Shown: in pieces, positions 7,749-14,679 of the stretch | How the letters are laid out: each line of letters starts with the position of its first letter | How positions within the stretch are numbered: position 1 is the stretch's first letter | Source of the DNA: Oscillospiraceae bacterium | Lineage (GTDB): Bacteria; Bacillota; Clostridia; Oscillospirales; Oscillospiraceae | Length of the DNA: 25,605 nucleotides | Direction of reading: 5' to 3' | Assembly (NCBI GenBank): GCA_020025675.1 | Contig: JAHHRS010000029.1 | Coordinates: forward strand, 1-25,605 | Made by a program: the position numbers and the translations under genes | The notes under the pieces: model-generated | Seen by the model: the letters and a program-made list of their open reading frames with translations, nothing else | Told to the model about the DNA's origin: nothing | Database searches by the model: none

Positions 7749-8618
7749 TTGAGTGTTTTTACTCTAAAACTCATAGCTTTAGTATCTATGTTTATAGACC
7801 ACAGCACTTTTGTGTTTTATATGCACAATTTTATAAGCCCAGATATGTACATATTGCTGCGTGGGGTAGGACGGTTGGCCTTCCCTATCTACTGTTTCCT
7901 CCTCGTTAACGGTTTTCAGCACACTTCAAATAAGCAAAGATATGTATCCCGTCTTATGCTTTTTGCAGTAATATCCCAAATTCCGTTCAGTCTTGCTTTC
8001 AGCATAGGAAACCACTATGGGGCAGCCTTAGGGGCGCCTCAAATTTCCTTCGGCGGTCTTCAGTACATAGTGCTTGCACTTTTGTTTTTATCCGCATATC
8101 TTATTGGCGGAAACAGAAAAGTTTCCCACATTTTTACCATATGTCTGTTTACACTTCTGCCCGCTTTTACTTTAAAGCTTGGCACTGTAACTGTTATTGA
8201 CGGAAGTCTGAACGTGTTTTTCACCCTGTCTCTGGGTCTTTCCATTATTTCTCTTATAGATACGGCAAAGGGGAAAACTCTGAGCCCACCTGCTTTCCTT
8301 CTTTCTGTTCTTGCAATTATCGGTGCTGTGCTTGTCATACAGCCTAAGGCAGATTACGGTCTTTTCGCCCTGGTCTTTATTTGCATGCTGTATGTATCAA
8401 AAAGCAAAAAGGGTTATCAGGCTCTGGTTATTTTTCTATGGGCATGTTTGCAGTACGGTTTTAGCGGCACTAATTTGCTGTTTACCGGATTTGCACTTCT
8501 CTCCCTGCTCCCCGTCTTATTGTATAACGGTAAAAAAGGCCCTTCCCTTAAATACCTTTTCTATATTTTCTATCCGGCACATCTGTTAATTTTAGGTCTT
8601 ATATCATTTGTTTTATAA
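7749..8618 (+). CDS. TraX-family integral membrane protein
   Basis: The protein (289 residues from the start chosen) has about eight to ten membrane helices and the TraX hallmark near the N-terminus, LKLIALVSMFIDHSTF, followed by RGVGRLAFPIYCFLLVNGF. TraX was named for acetylation of F-pilin, but chromosomal members in Firmicutes are common and uncharacterised; an acyl-transfer role is only inferred from the family. I start at TTG 7749 because AAGGAGG (7734-7740) sits 8 bases before it. The ATG at 7725 has no such site and would place the ribosome binding site inside the coding region. No conjugation genes are nearby. Confidence 0.85.
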   Translation: MSVFTLKLIALVSMFIDHSTFVFYMHNFISPDMYILLRGVGRLAFPIYCFLLVNGFQHTSNKQRYVSRLMLFAVISQIPFSLAFSIGNHYGAALGAPQISFGGLQYIVLALLFLSAYLIGGNRKVSHIFTICLFTLLPAFTLKLGTVTVIDGSLNVFFTLSLGLSIISLIDTAKGKTLSPPAFLLSVLAIIGAVLVIQPKADYGLFALVFICMLYVSKSKKGYQALVIFLWACLQYGFSGTNLLFTGFALLSLLPVLLYNGKKGPSLKYLFYIFYPAHLLILGLISFVL

Positions 8619-8659
8619 ATATGCACCCTGCTTTTTACAGTGAAAGTGACAGATAACTG

Positions 8660-8690
8660 TTTCTGCGCAGCAGAAATATTCTCTTTTATA
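8660..8690 (+). terminator. Possible terminator of the traX-like gene
   Basis: TTTCTGC (8660-8666) pairs with GCAGAAA (8670-8676) around GCA, followed by TATTCTCTTTTATA. The stem is only 7 bp, so this is a weak candidate. The rest of the stretch from 8619 to the promoter at 8760 is AT-rich and I see nothing else in it. Confidence 0.35.
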
Positions 8691-8759
8691 TTTAAATTCA
8701 CTATTTTAGTAATTTTCTTGTTATCTTTTGTTAAACCTCGTTATTTTGTTTTTTAAACG

Positions 8760-8788
8760 TTGACTTTATTTAGCATAAAGTGTATTAT
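8760..8788 (+). promoter_or_regulatory. Predicted sigma-A promoter of the GntR regulator
   Basis: TTGACT (8760-8765), a 17-base spacer and TATTAT (8783-8788). The start of transcription would fall about 38 bases before the ATG at 8833. No clear GntR-type palindrome overlaps it. Confidence 0.7.
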
Positions 8789-8832
8789 AAACAGGTATTT
8801 GTTCTCTCTAAACTGTTATGGCGGTGAATGTA

Positions 8833-9567
8833 ATGGATAAATTCGAGTTAAAAAAATATATGGACTCAAAGCCTGATGCAAAGCTTAGGGATTTGGTTAT
8901 GGAGCTATTATATAATGAAATAGTCGGTCTTAAAATAGCCCCCGGAAGTAAGCTTAATGTAAATCAGCTTGCCTCATCCCTTGGAATTTCCCGCACGCCT
9001 GTGGCTGAAGCCATCACACGTTTGTCTGAAATAGGCTTTGTGGTAAGTCATCCCGGACAATCCGGCAGTTTCGTTTTAGACTTAAATCTCAGGGACATGA
9101 TAAACCTCTATCAGGTGCGAAACGCAATTGAGAGTGAGGCCGCTGCACTGTGTGCTCATAACGCAGACGAGCATGTAGTGCATGAGCTGACAGTTCTGGC
9201 AGAAGCGTTTAGAGAAAGTGTTGTAAACAGGGATATTCGTGGTCTTAAAGACACCGATATGCCTTTCCACCGGCTGATAGTTGACTCCTGCGGAAATCCA
9301 TACATTGTCCAGACTTACAATCAAATACTGCCAAAGCTGATTATGTATCAGTCTTCCATGATGGAGTTTGTGGGGCAGAAAGGAAATGAAAATAACCCTT
9401 GGCTTCCCAGTGTGAAATTCAACCACATTTCCGTTGCTGCCGCAATCAGAATGCGTATGCCTGTGCTGGCGCGGCAGTCAATGTCTGAGCACGTTGCTAC
9501 AAGTCTTAACTATACAAGTCTTTCGGGAGACGGCGTGGATCCCTTTTCGGCTTTAAGAAACAGATAA
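8833..9567 (+). CDS. GntR-family transcriptional regulator, FadR/FCD subfamily
   Basis: The 244-residue protein has an N-terminal winged helix-turn-helix (about residues 10-75, with GSKLNVNQLASSLGISRTPV and a wing ending in SGSFV) and a C-terminal all-helical FCD ligand domain. The FCD domain keeps the likely metal-binding residues: D and H in DTDMPFHRLIV, H in KFNHISVAAAI and H in MSEHVATS. Such proteins usually repress genes for uptake or breakdown of organic acids or sugars. The ATG at 8833 is preferred because GGCGGTG lies 5-6 bases before it; the in-frame ATG at 8818 has no ribosome binding site. No catabolic genes adjoin it, so the ligand and targets are unknown. Confidence 0.88.
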   Translation: MDKFELKKYMDSKPDAKLRDLVMELLYNEIVGLKIAPGSKLNVNQLASSLGISRTPVAEAITRLSEIGFVVSHPGQSGSFVLDLNLRDMINLYQVRNAIESEAAALCAHNADEHVVHELTVLAEAFRESVVNRDIRGLKDTDMPFHRLIVDSCGNPYIVQTYNQILPKLIMYQSSMMEFVGQKGNENNPWLPSVKFNHISVAAAIRMRMPVLARQSMSEHVATSLNYTSLSGDGVDPFSALRNR

Positions 9568-9569
9568 AA

Positions 9570-9613
9570 AAAGAGTGCGTTAAAATCAGTCAGCCAATTT
9601 TAACGCACTCTTT
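9570..9613. terminator. Bidirectional terminator between gntR and degV
   Basis: A perfect 17-bp stem, AAAGAGTGCGTTAAAAT (9570-9586) with ATTTTAACGCACTCTTT (9597-9613), stands around a 10-base loop. The T run is strongest in the minus direction (degV), with TCTTTCA in the plus direction (gntR). Confidence 0.88.
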
Positions 9614-9625
9614 CACTTTGTATTA

Positions 9626-10513
9626 TCAGTCCACTCTTTCAGAACCCCAGAAAAACAGAGCAACTGTTCCCGGGCCTGTGTGAGCTCCGATGGTGGTGCC
9701 AACATGGTTGATTTCCACTTTACCGTTAAGTTTCGGGAAACGCTGTTCCACAAGGTCGGCAACTGCCCTTGCATCATCATAGCAGGCAGAATTTGAAATG
9801 TAGCACTTTCCGGAATAATCCAGACCGCCGTCAGCATAAGTTTCCATACGGTTTACAATCTCTTTTATTACCCGTTTTTTAGTGCGTATCTTATTTCTGG
9901 GAATAAGTCTGCCTTGATTATCCATATTTAACAGCGGGCAAATGTCGAGAAGTCCGCCGAACACAGCGGCAGTTTTTGAAATTCTTCCACCGCGGACATA
10001 GCTTGAAAGGTCAGTGGAGAAAAACCAGTGGTGAAGTTTAAGACGGTTTTCCTCTATCCAGTTGGTGAGCTGCTCAAAACTCATACCCTCATCCCGCTTG
10101 GTAGCCGCAGTATCCATTAAAAGTCCGTATCCCGAGGAGGCACCCAGAGAGTCTATGATTGCTATTTTGCGCTGGGGGAAACGCTCTTTGATAATGAGAG
10201 CGGCGTTTCTGGCTGAGTTTATAGTGCCGGAAATTCCGGAGGAAAGGCAGACATGAATAATGTCCTTTCCCTCCTGAGCAAATTTGGTGAAGTAGTCCAC
10301 ATATTCTGAAATATTAACCTGAGAAGTACGTGTTTCCTCGCCTTTGCTCATTCTGGCATAAAACTCTTCAAAGGGAACAGTAGCTCCCAGATCATCCATA
10401 TGTTCCTCACCGCCGATGGCGTAGTGGAAGCACACATAATGTATATCTCGCTCTTCAAAATGCTCACGTGTTAAATCAGCAGTAGAGCAGCAACTCAAAA
10501 TGTAATCACTCAT
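9626..10513 (-). CDS. DegV family fatty-acid-binding protein (FakB-like)
   Basis: The 295-residue product has the DegV fold: N-terminal MSDYILSCCSTADLT, the conserved EETRTSQ segment (TSQ at residues 63-65) and SSGISGTINSA (91-101). Members bind a single fatty acid; FakB proteins present it to the kinase FakA for phosphorylation and entry into phospholipid synthesis. No fakA gene is in view, so this specific role is inferred from the family. The ATG at 10513 is chosen because AGAAAGGA precedes it and homologues begin here; the open frame runs 105 bases further upstream without a better start. It has a strong terminator at 9570-9613. Confidence 0.88.
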   Translation of the reverse strand: MSDYILSCCSTADLTREHFEERDIHYVCFHYAIGGEEHMDDLGATVPFEEFYARMSKGEETRTSQVNISEYVDYFTKFAQEGKDIIHVCLSSGISGTINSARNAALIIKERFPQRKIAIIDSLGASSGYGLLMDTAATKRDEGMSFEQLTNWIEENRLKLHHWFFSTDLSSYVRGGRISKTAAVFGGLLDICPLLNMDNQGRLIPRNKIRTKKRVIKEIVNRMETYADGGLDYSGKCYISNSACYDDARAVADLVEQRFPKLNGKVEINHVGTTIGAHTGPGTVALFFWGSERVD

Positions 10514-10561
10514 GTTTTTATCCTTTCTGCAAGCTTTAGGTTTTTCATGATACGAGTTTAG

Positions 10562-10588
10562 CTTATACCCTTTACCAATCTTTTTCAA
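10562..10588 (-). promoter_or_regulatory. Possible degV promoter
   Basis: On the minus strand TTGAAA (10583-10588) and TATAAG (10562-10567) are separated by 15 bases, which is short. It is the best candidate between the palindromes and degV. Confidence 0.35.
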
Positions 10589-10620
10589 CCTACTTGCATC
10601 TGTGCCTGCTCTACACAAAT

Positions 10621-10678
10621 AAGTATGGCAAGTAGAACACTCTACTTGCCATACTTCTCGCTCTACTAATAGTAGAGC
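10621..10678 (-). repeat. Two adjacent perfect palindromes between the XRE gene and degV
   Basis: The first palindrome has 16-bp arms, AAGTATGGCAAGTAGA (10621-10636) and TCTACTTGCCATACTT (10641-10656), around a 4-base loop. The second has 8-bp arms, GCTCTACT (10660-10667) and AGTAGAGC (10671-10678), around AAT. The motif GTAGA/TCTAC occurs in all four arms, and GCTCTAC recurs at 10609-10615. The larger one may terminate the XRE gene on the minus strand, although the bases after it (ATTTGTGT) are only moderately T-rich. Paired operators for a regulator are the alternative. Confidence 0.6.
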
Positions 10679-10679
10679 C

Positions 10680-11294
10680 TTATTTTTTTACTGTTTTTCT
10701 AAATATTCCCGGTTTTTTGCTGATATTACAACTTAAAAACACTATTATCTCTGCCGGGATAGCAATCAGGAAAAGCTGCCACGGTGTCTCGCTTGGCAGC
10801 AGGAAATACAGTGCAATAAACAAAGACAGCACGAAAAAGGCTATTATATACTGTAGATACTTCCGCTTACCGAAAACACAGCTCAAAACCAGATGCGTAA
10901 GCACTGCCACAGGCAGAGCTACTATAAAGGTTTTCCACCATAATATGTCATTTAGCCAGAGGGAAACAAAGACTGTCAGTGCCAAAGTCCAAACACCTAA
11001 AATAGATATGGCCATTATCATGTCTGCCTTGTAGCTTTTTTCTACGCTGACCGGTGTCTGAGGGCTCTTCCAGCCGCTGTTTTCAGAAAGTATACTGTCA
11101 ACGCTTACGCCGAACATCTGGCTCATCTGAGTAAGTACAAATGCATCCGGAATAGCCTCTCCCCGCTCCCATTTGGAAATGGTCTTATCCGAATAATTAA
11201 GGGCTGCCCCCAACTCAGCCTGTGTCATGCCGGCCTGGGTTCTAAGCTTAATTATATTGCTCGCCGTAACGAGTTTAAGTTCTGCTAACTCCAT
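10680..11294 (-). CDS. XRE-family regulator with C-terminal membrane domain
   Basis: The 204-residue protein has an N-terminal helix-turn-helix of the XRE/Cro type (about residues 10-66, with MTQAELGAALNYSDKTISKWERG), a short linker, and a C-terminal half with four predicted membrane helices (roughly residues 92-111, 114-135, 143-163 and 169-190). This is a family of membrane-anchored regulators common in Clostridia and Bacilli; what they sense is mostly unknown. GGAG lies 7 bases before the ATG, and a consensus promoter is at 11338-11366. It is followed by the paired palindromes and then degV on the same strand. Confidence 0.87.
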   Translation of the reverse strand: MELAELKLVTASNIIKLRTQAGMTQAELGAALNYSDKTISKWERGEAIPDAFVLTQMSQMFGVSVDSILSENSGWKSPQTPVSVEKSYKADMIMAISILGVWTLALTVFVSLWLNDILWWKTFIVALPVAVLTHLVLSCVFGKRKYLQYIIAFFVLSLFIALYFLLPSETPWQLFLIAIPAEIIVFLSCNISKKPGIFRKTVKK

Positions 11295-11337
11295 TTATGC
11301 TCCTTAATAAAAAAAGATATTAACTACCTGTATTTTT

Positions 11338-11366
11338 ATTTTAATAGAGTTTCTATCATACGTCAA
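11338..11366 (-). promoter_or_regulatory. Predicted sigma-A promoter of the XRE gene
   Basis: On the minus strand TTGACG (11361-11366), a 17-base spacer and TAAAAT (11338-11343). The -35 is within 20 bases of the end of the upstream ArsC/Spx-like gene. Confidence 0.68.
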
Positions 11367-11383
11367 GGGCAAATACCTATTTT

Positions 11384-11734
11384 TTAAAGCAGCTTATCTC
11401 TCCATTCGTTTTCCTTAAACCCTGTTATAACTATGTTTTCTCCCACTATAAGAGGCCTTTTAACAAGCATACCGTCGGTAGCTAAAAGCTTTAGCTGTTC
11501 ATCCTCGGTCATTGTGGGGAGTTTTTCTTTTAAATTCATTGACTTATACAGCAGCCCGCTTGTGTTAAAGAATTTTTTTAGTGTAAGTCCGCTTCTTTCG
11601 TACCACTCTTTCAATTCCTCATATGAGGGATTTTCGTCAACAATATGCCGCTTTGTATATTTAACGCCGTATTCATCCAGCCATTTTTTTGCCTTCTGGC
11701 ATGTAGTACATTTTGGATATTCTATAAAAAGCAT
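11384..11734 (-). CDS. ArsC/Spx-family thioredoxin-fold protein
   Basis: The 116-residue protein starts MLFIEYPKCTTCQKAKKWL with the CxxC pair C9/C12, the layout of Spx and of the YffB/ArsC-like family. The later segments NTSGLLYK and LVKRPLIVG are also typical; the latter holds the conserved Arg-Pro. Spx binds RNA polymerase under thiol stress, whereas true arsenate reductases of this family use glutaredoxin. There are no arsenic genes nearby, so neither role is assigned. AAGGAGAG lies 7 bases before the ATG. It is divergent from the VTT-domain gene. Confidence 0.85.
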   Translation of the reverse strand: MLFIEYPKCTTCQKAKKWLDEYGVKYTKRHIVDENPSYEELKEWYERSGLTLKKFFNTSGLLYKSMNLKEKLPTMTEDEQLKLLATDGMLVKRPLIVGENIVITGFKENEWRDKLL

Positions 11735-11806
11735 TATAAGACTCTCCTTTTATTTATTAACTGATTGTATTTTCTCCCTATGCTGACAAAATATAAATTT
11801 TTACCG

Positions 11807-11835
11807 TTGCGAAGGATTTATTTTAATGCTATATT
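11807..11835 (+). promoter_or_regulatory. Predicted promoter of the VTT-domain gene
   Basis: TTGCGA (11807-11812), a 17-base spacer and TATATT (11830-11835) lie 20 bases upstream of the ATG at 11855. The GGAGG site would be at the very start of the mRNA. Confidence 0.5.
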
Positions 11836-11854
11836 GTACGCGGAGGAATTTTAT

Positions 11855-12541
11855 ATGTACAATTCTAACTCTAAACTTAAAGTATTTCTGAAAAGATTTT
11901 TCAGGTATCTCCCTTTCGTTTTAATGGGCCTTACCCTTATTTGGTTTATAATCGACGGTAGGGATATAAGCATAGATGATATTATAAATTATTCGCCTAA
12001 AGAACCTGTGGCCGCCGCATTTTTCATATGTGTAGCATATATTATAAAAAGTCTCTCCCTCATGTTTCCTTTAAAGCTCCTGTTTCTTGCTTCCGGCAGT
12101 CTCTTTTCTCTGCCTGCTGCAGTGTGTGTAAATCTTACCGGTATGTTTATCATCTTAAACTTACAGTATTTTATAGGCAGATTTTCAGGTAATGATTTGA
12201 CTCAGGGGCTAATTGAAAAATATCCCAGACTGCGATACATAAGAGAAGAACGGAATAAAAACACATTTTTCTTTTCGTTTATAGTCAGAGCTATGGGTAT
12301 TCTGCCATGCGATATACTGAGCCTGTATCTTGGCAACACCCGCATGCCGTATTTCCAGTACATTTTAGGATCAATGCTTGGCTTTTTAACTGACATTTGC
12401 TTTACAAGTCTGGCAGGGCATCACCTTAATACCCCCGGCTCGCCCTGGTTCTGGCTCACAATAATTGTTAATGGATGCATAAGCATTATATTTATTGCTT
12501 TATATGCTCTTTACAGAAGAAGGAGCATACACAAAGTTTAA
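11855..12541 (+). CDS. VTT-domain (TVP38/TMEM64, DedA-like) membrane protein
   Basis: The 228-residue protein has about six membrane helices. It opens with a basic segment and a helix near residues 18-35. The VTT (SNARE-associated Golgi) domain holds LLFLASGSLFSLPAAVCVNLTGMF and the re-entrant second half VRAMGILPCDILSLYLGNTRMPYFQYILGSMLG. Members are implicated in lipid scrambling or transport across the membrane; the role of this one is unknown. I start at the ATG at 11855 because GGAGG (11842-11846) precedes it by 8 bases and a promoter lies just upstream, rather than at the ATG 90 bases earlier. A bidirectional terminator follows. Confidence 0.84.
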   Translation: MYNSNSKLKVFLKRFFRYLPFVLMGLTLIWFIIDGRDISIDDIINYSPKEPVAAAFFICVAYIIKSLSLMFPLKLLFLASGSLFSLPAAVCVNLTGMFIILNLQYFIGRFSGNDLTQGLIEKYPRLRYIREERNKNTFFFSFIVRAMGILPCDILSLYLGNTRMPYFQYILGSMLGFLTDICFTSLAGHHLNTPGSPWFWLTIIVNGCISIIFIALYALYRRRSIHKV

Positions 12542-12551
12542 GCTTATTAAA

Positions 12552-12578
12552 AAAGCCCGGAGCTATGCTTCGGGCTTT
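12552..12578. terminator. Bidirectional terminator between the VTT and thioesterase genes
   Basis: AAAGCCCGGAGC (12552-12563) pairs with GCTTCGGGCTTT (12567-12578), with one G-U pair and a TAT loop. A and T runs flank it on the two sides (minus direction TTTTTTAATAAG; plus direction TTTCATATT). Confidence 0.82.
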
Positions 12579-12582
12579 CATA

Positions 12583-12978
12583 TTATTTATTCAGCTTTGC
12601 AAGAGTTTTTTCCATAAAGCGGTCATTTAAAATGATGCAGCGTTTATGTATTCCCCTGCCTATGAGCTCTTCACCTGCGTATGCTTCAACCTTAAAGCTG
12701 AGGGTTCTCTTTTCTATCCCTATAAGCTCAGCATCTGCACGTACGCTCATACCCACAGGAGTTGCAGCGAGATGCTCAACATTCATTTCAATACCAACAG
12801 TCCCTTGTGCCTCTTCAAGGCAGGGAGCTACAAGTTCCAGCGCAGCTTTCTCCATGAGAGCTATCATACTTGGAGTGGAAAATACCTCCAGTGCTCCGCT
12901 TCCCACAGCTGCGGCAGTATTTTCATGCACAACCTCAACCTGGGCGCTGCCCTTCATTCCTACTGTAAGTTCATTCAT
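12583..12978 (-). CDS. FlK-like hotdog thioesterase
   Basis: The 131-residue single-domain hotdog protein resembles fluoroacetyl-CoA thioesterase FlK. FlK's catalytic residues Thr42, Glu50 and His76 have equivalents here at T35, E43 and H69, all shifted by the same 7 residues (VFSTPSMIALMEKAA and VEHLAATPVG). This supports thioester hydrolysis, but not fluoroacetyl-CoA as the substrate; most clostridial relatives are uncharacterised acyl-CoA hydrolases. GGAGG lies 7 bases before the ATG, inside the end of the upstream aminotransferase remnant whose stop codon overlaps this start (ATGA). The gene was therefore built as the second gene of an operon whose first gene has since decayed. Confidence 0.82.
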   Translation of the reverse strand: MNELTVGMKGSAQVEVVHENTAAAVGSGALEVFSTPSMIALMEKAALELVAPCLEEAQGTVGIEMNVEHLAATPVGMSVRADAELIGIEKRTLSFKVEAYAGEELIGRGIHKRCIILNDRFMEKTLAKLNK

Positions 12979-13457
12979 TTAATGGCCTCCTTTATTACAC
13001 CGGCAAGTCGGTAAACTCCGTCTGCCGGTTTTTCATCTGTTGAGTTGGAATAATTCAGGCGCAGGCAGTGCTGGTTTCCTCCATTGGGGAAAAAAACGGA
13101 GGCGGGGCAAATTTCGCCTTCTGCTCTAAAGCCTTATTAGCCAAATCTCTTCTGTTCACATATTCAGGCATTTCTGCCTAAGTAAATAGTCCTCCTGCCC
13201 TGAGCAGGGATTTTGGAAAAGGTGCTGAAATACACATTAAGACCCTTCTGACTTCAGGCAGTTTTAAGCATGTTTTAGGCCCGAGCTTTAAGAGCGTTTT
13301 TCTCTTAAATTCGCTGGGCTATCTGCTCTCTAAGGTGATACCACCCTTCGGTCTATCCATATTCTGAAATGGATATAACAACCGGCTGTGCGGTGACTTT
13401 CAATAATTCTCTAATATCGTAAGCTTTCATTCCATCTGTGAATTTCAGAATGTCTAT
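12975..13457 (-). pseudogene. Decayed PLP-dependent aminotransferase (2-aminoadipate transaminase/LysN-like, no HTH domain)
   Basis: The minus strand still encodes recognisable pieces of a roughly 390-residue class I aminotransferase. In order they are MKAYDIRELLKVTAQPVVIS near the N-terminus (start codon now ATA at 13457); TEGWYHLREQIAQRI; an SQKGLN remnant of the GSQQGLD motif; VYFSTFSKI with the PLP lysine codon at 13212-13214; GGLFT and AEMPEYVNRRDLANKALEQK; and the C-terminus SVFFPNGGNQHCLRLNYSNS ending in AIK. Stop codons interrupt it at 13353-13355, 13305-13307, 13275-13277, 13254-13256 and 13178-13180. The frame shifts near 13195 and again near 13104. Large in-frame deletions have removed over half the gene. 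The final TGA (12975-12977) overlaps the thioesterase ATG. Confidence 0.88.
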
Positions 13458-13758
13458 TCCCTACTATAATGTTGTTTGCTACAATTTATACCACAAATTT
13501 TGCTTCATGTAAATATTTAAATCGTAAGAGATTTTATTTCCCAATATCTTTTGAATTAGCTTACCCATAACCTCTTTTTTTCTATTACGGAATTTATAAT
13601 CGCCGATTCAGACCTTTTAGAGCCAATACTTATGGAAAATTTCATATTTATTTAGCATCCCGTATTATTTTACAGACAGTGTTTTGTAATTATTTTTGCC
13701 GCCTTAAAACCTTTCGGAACTCTTACCGTCGAGTGAACTATGTACTTTAGGAAAAGTT
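13458..13758. other. Gene-free AT-rich stretch
   Basis: I find no convincing gene, RNA or promoter pair in this stretch of about 300 bases. Short minus-strand frames exist (for example one reading MGKLIQKILGNKISYDL near 13520-13560), but they lack a ribosome binding site and resemble no family I know. It probably holds the lost promoter region of the aminotransferase pseudogene and the 3' flank of the DUF4037 gene. Confidence 0.5.
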
Positions 13759-14679
13759 TCAACCCTCCATTATATGCATGGCTCTTATTCCTTTATCCTC
13801 TATTCTTTCAGCTATTTCAAACGCGTGGGGCTCCATGTAGTCCCAACTGCCGCTGCTCAGGTTCTGCCTCTGAAGCTCTTTTATTACAGCGGCACAAATA
13901 TCTTCAACAACCCCGGATTTTGTGACTTTTCCCCCTTCATCGTTATCGCCTAACAGCAAAAATTCTAAAGGCTCACGCATATTGCCCAACACGGGCAGCT
14001 CATCCATACCTCTAAACATCCATTTATAGTATGGACTGTGCTTTTTATTCAGAAGATAAATCATCTCCCCTGCCGCTTTTACGAACTCTGTAAGTGCCAG
14101 CATTGCGGCGCCGTCCTGCCCTCTTCTTATACAGCGTGGGTAGTTATATTGACCTGACTGAGCCATAATGGCAGCCCTTGCGGAAAGTTTCTTCTTTCTT
14201 GCGTCTTCCGGCATACCGTAGAGTATTTTCGCCCGCTCCGCAGTAAACAGCCCTAAATCGTCCCGCCAGACCTGACCGTTTACAGCCTCGGCAAGAGCAC
14301 TTTCAGGAGTGGCAATCCATTGCTCAAGGCTTCTCGGAGCACCGGAAGAACCGGTATAACGGCGGTAAAAGAATCCTATGCGGCAAACTCCTCTTCCTCC
14401 GCCTAATGCGCTGTTTTGCTCAGCCTTTCCTATGGGCAGTTCTCTATACGCTTTTGAAAGTTCAATACCGGTAAAAATATCATCCTCGTCTGTAATCCAA
14501 AGGCAAAAGCCCTTCGTAAAATCGTGGTCTCTTGAAATCTCATCGTCATAGCCGTAGCACTCCGAACCGTGGCCTGCAAGACCTACCGCTATGCGGCTTT
14601 CAAATTCGGGAAATTTCTTTTTCAGCATGTCACGGCCGTATTCTTCATAAAAGGCTTTTGCCTCCTCAATTCCCTTCAT
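13759..14679 (-). CDS. DUF4037 nucleotidyltransferase-like protein
   Basis: The 306-residue protein has the DUF4037 hallmarks: GHGSECYGYDDEISRDHDF (residues 36-54), resembling a nucleotidyltransferase active site in which G-S and the acidic pair would bind metal and nucleotide, and a helical C-terminal domain with NYPRCIRRGQDGAAMLAL. The family belongs to the polymerase-beta-like nucleotidyltransferases; its substrate is unknown. The ATG at 14679 lies inside the end of the upstream TPR gene (14-base overlap), and an AGGG-rich site precedes it, so the two are translationally coupled. This pair of genes recurs in Clostridia as far as I recall, which suggests a joint function. Confidence 0.82.
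   Translation of the reverse strand: MKGIEEAKAFYEEYGRDMLKKKFPEFESRIAVGLAGHGSECYGYDDEISRDHDFTKGFCLWITDEDDIFTGIELSKAYRELPIGKAEQNSALGGGRGVCRIGFFYRRYTGSSGAPRSLEQWIATPESALAEAVNGQVWRDDLGLFTAERAKILYGMPEDARKKKLSARAAIMAQSGQYNYPRCIRRGQDGAAMLALTEFVKAAGEMIYLLNKKHSPYYKWMFRGMDELPVLGNMREPLEFLLLGDNDEGGKVTKSGVVEDICAAVIKELQRQNLSSGSWDYMEPHAFEIAERIEDKGIRAMHIMEG

Noticed and set aside
7749..8618. TraX-like gene as a sign of a conjugative element.
   Set aside because: No other transfer, relaxase or integrase genes are present; TraX-family genes are common on Firmicutes chromosomes.
10660..10695. Short palindrome followed by TTATTTTTTTA on the plus strand, resembling a plus-strand terminator.
   Set aside because: No plus-strand gene ends here; the T run lies in the end of the minus-strand XRE gene. 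It is kept only as part of the paired palindromes.
13330..13370. GGGTGGTATCACC on the minus strand looks like a T-box motif.
   Set aside because: In the aminotransferase frame the same bases read TEGWYHLRE, a known motif of that enzyme family, in register with the other remnants. There is no specifier loop or downstream terminator.
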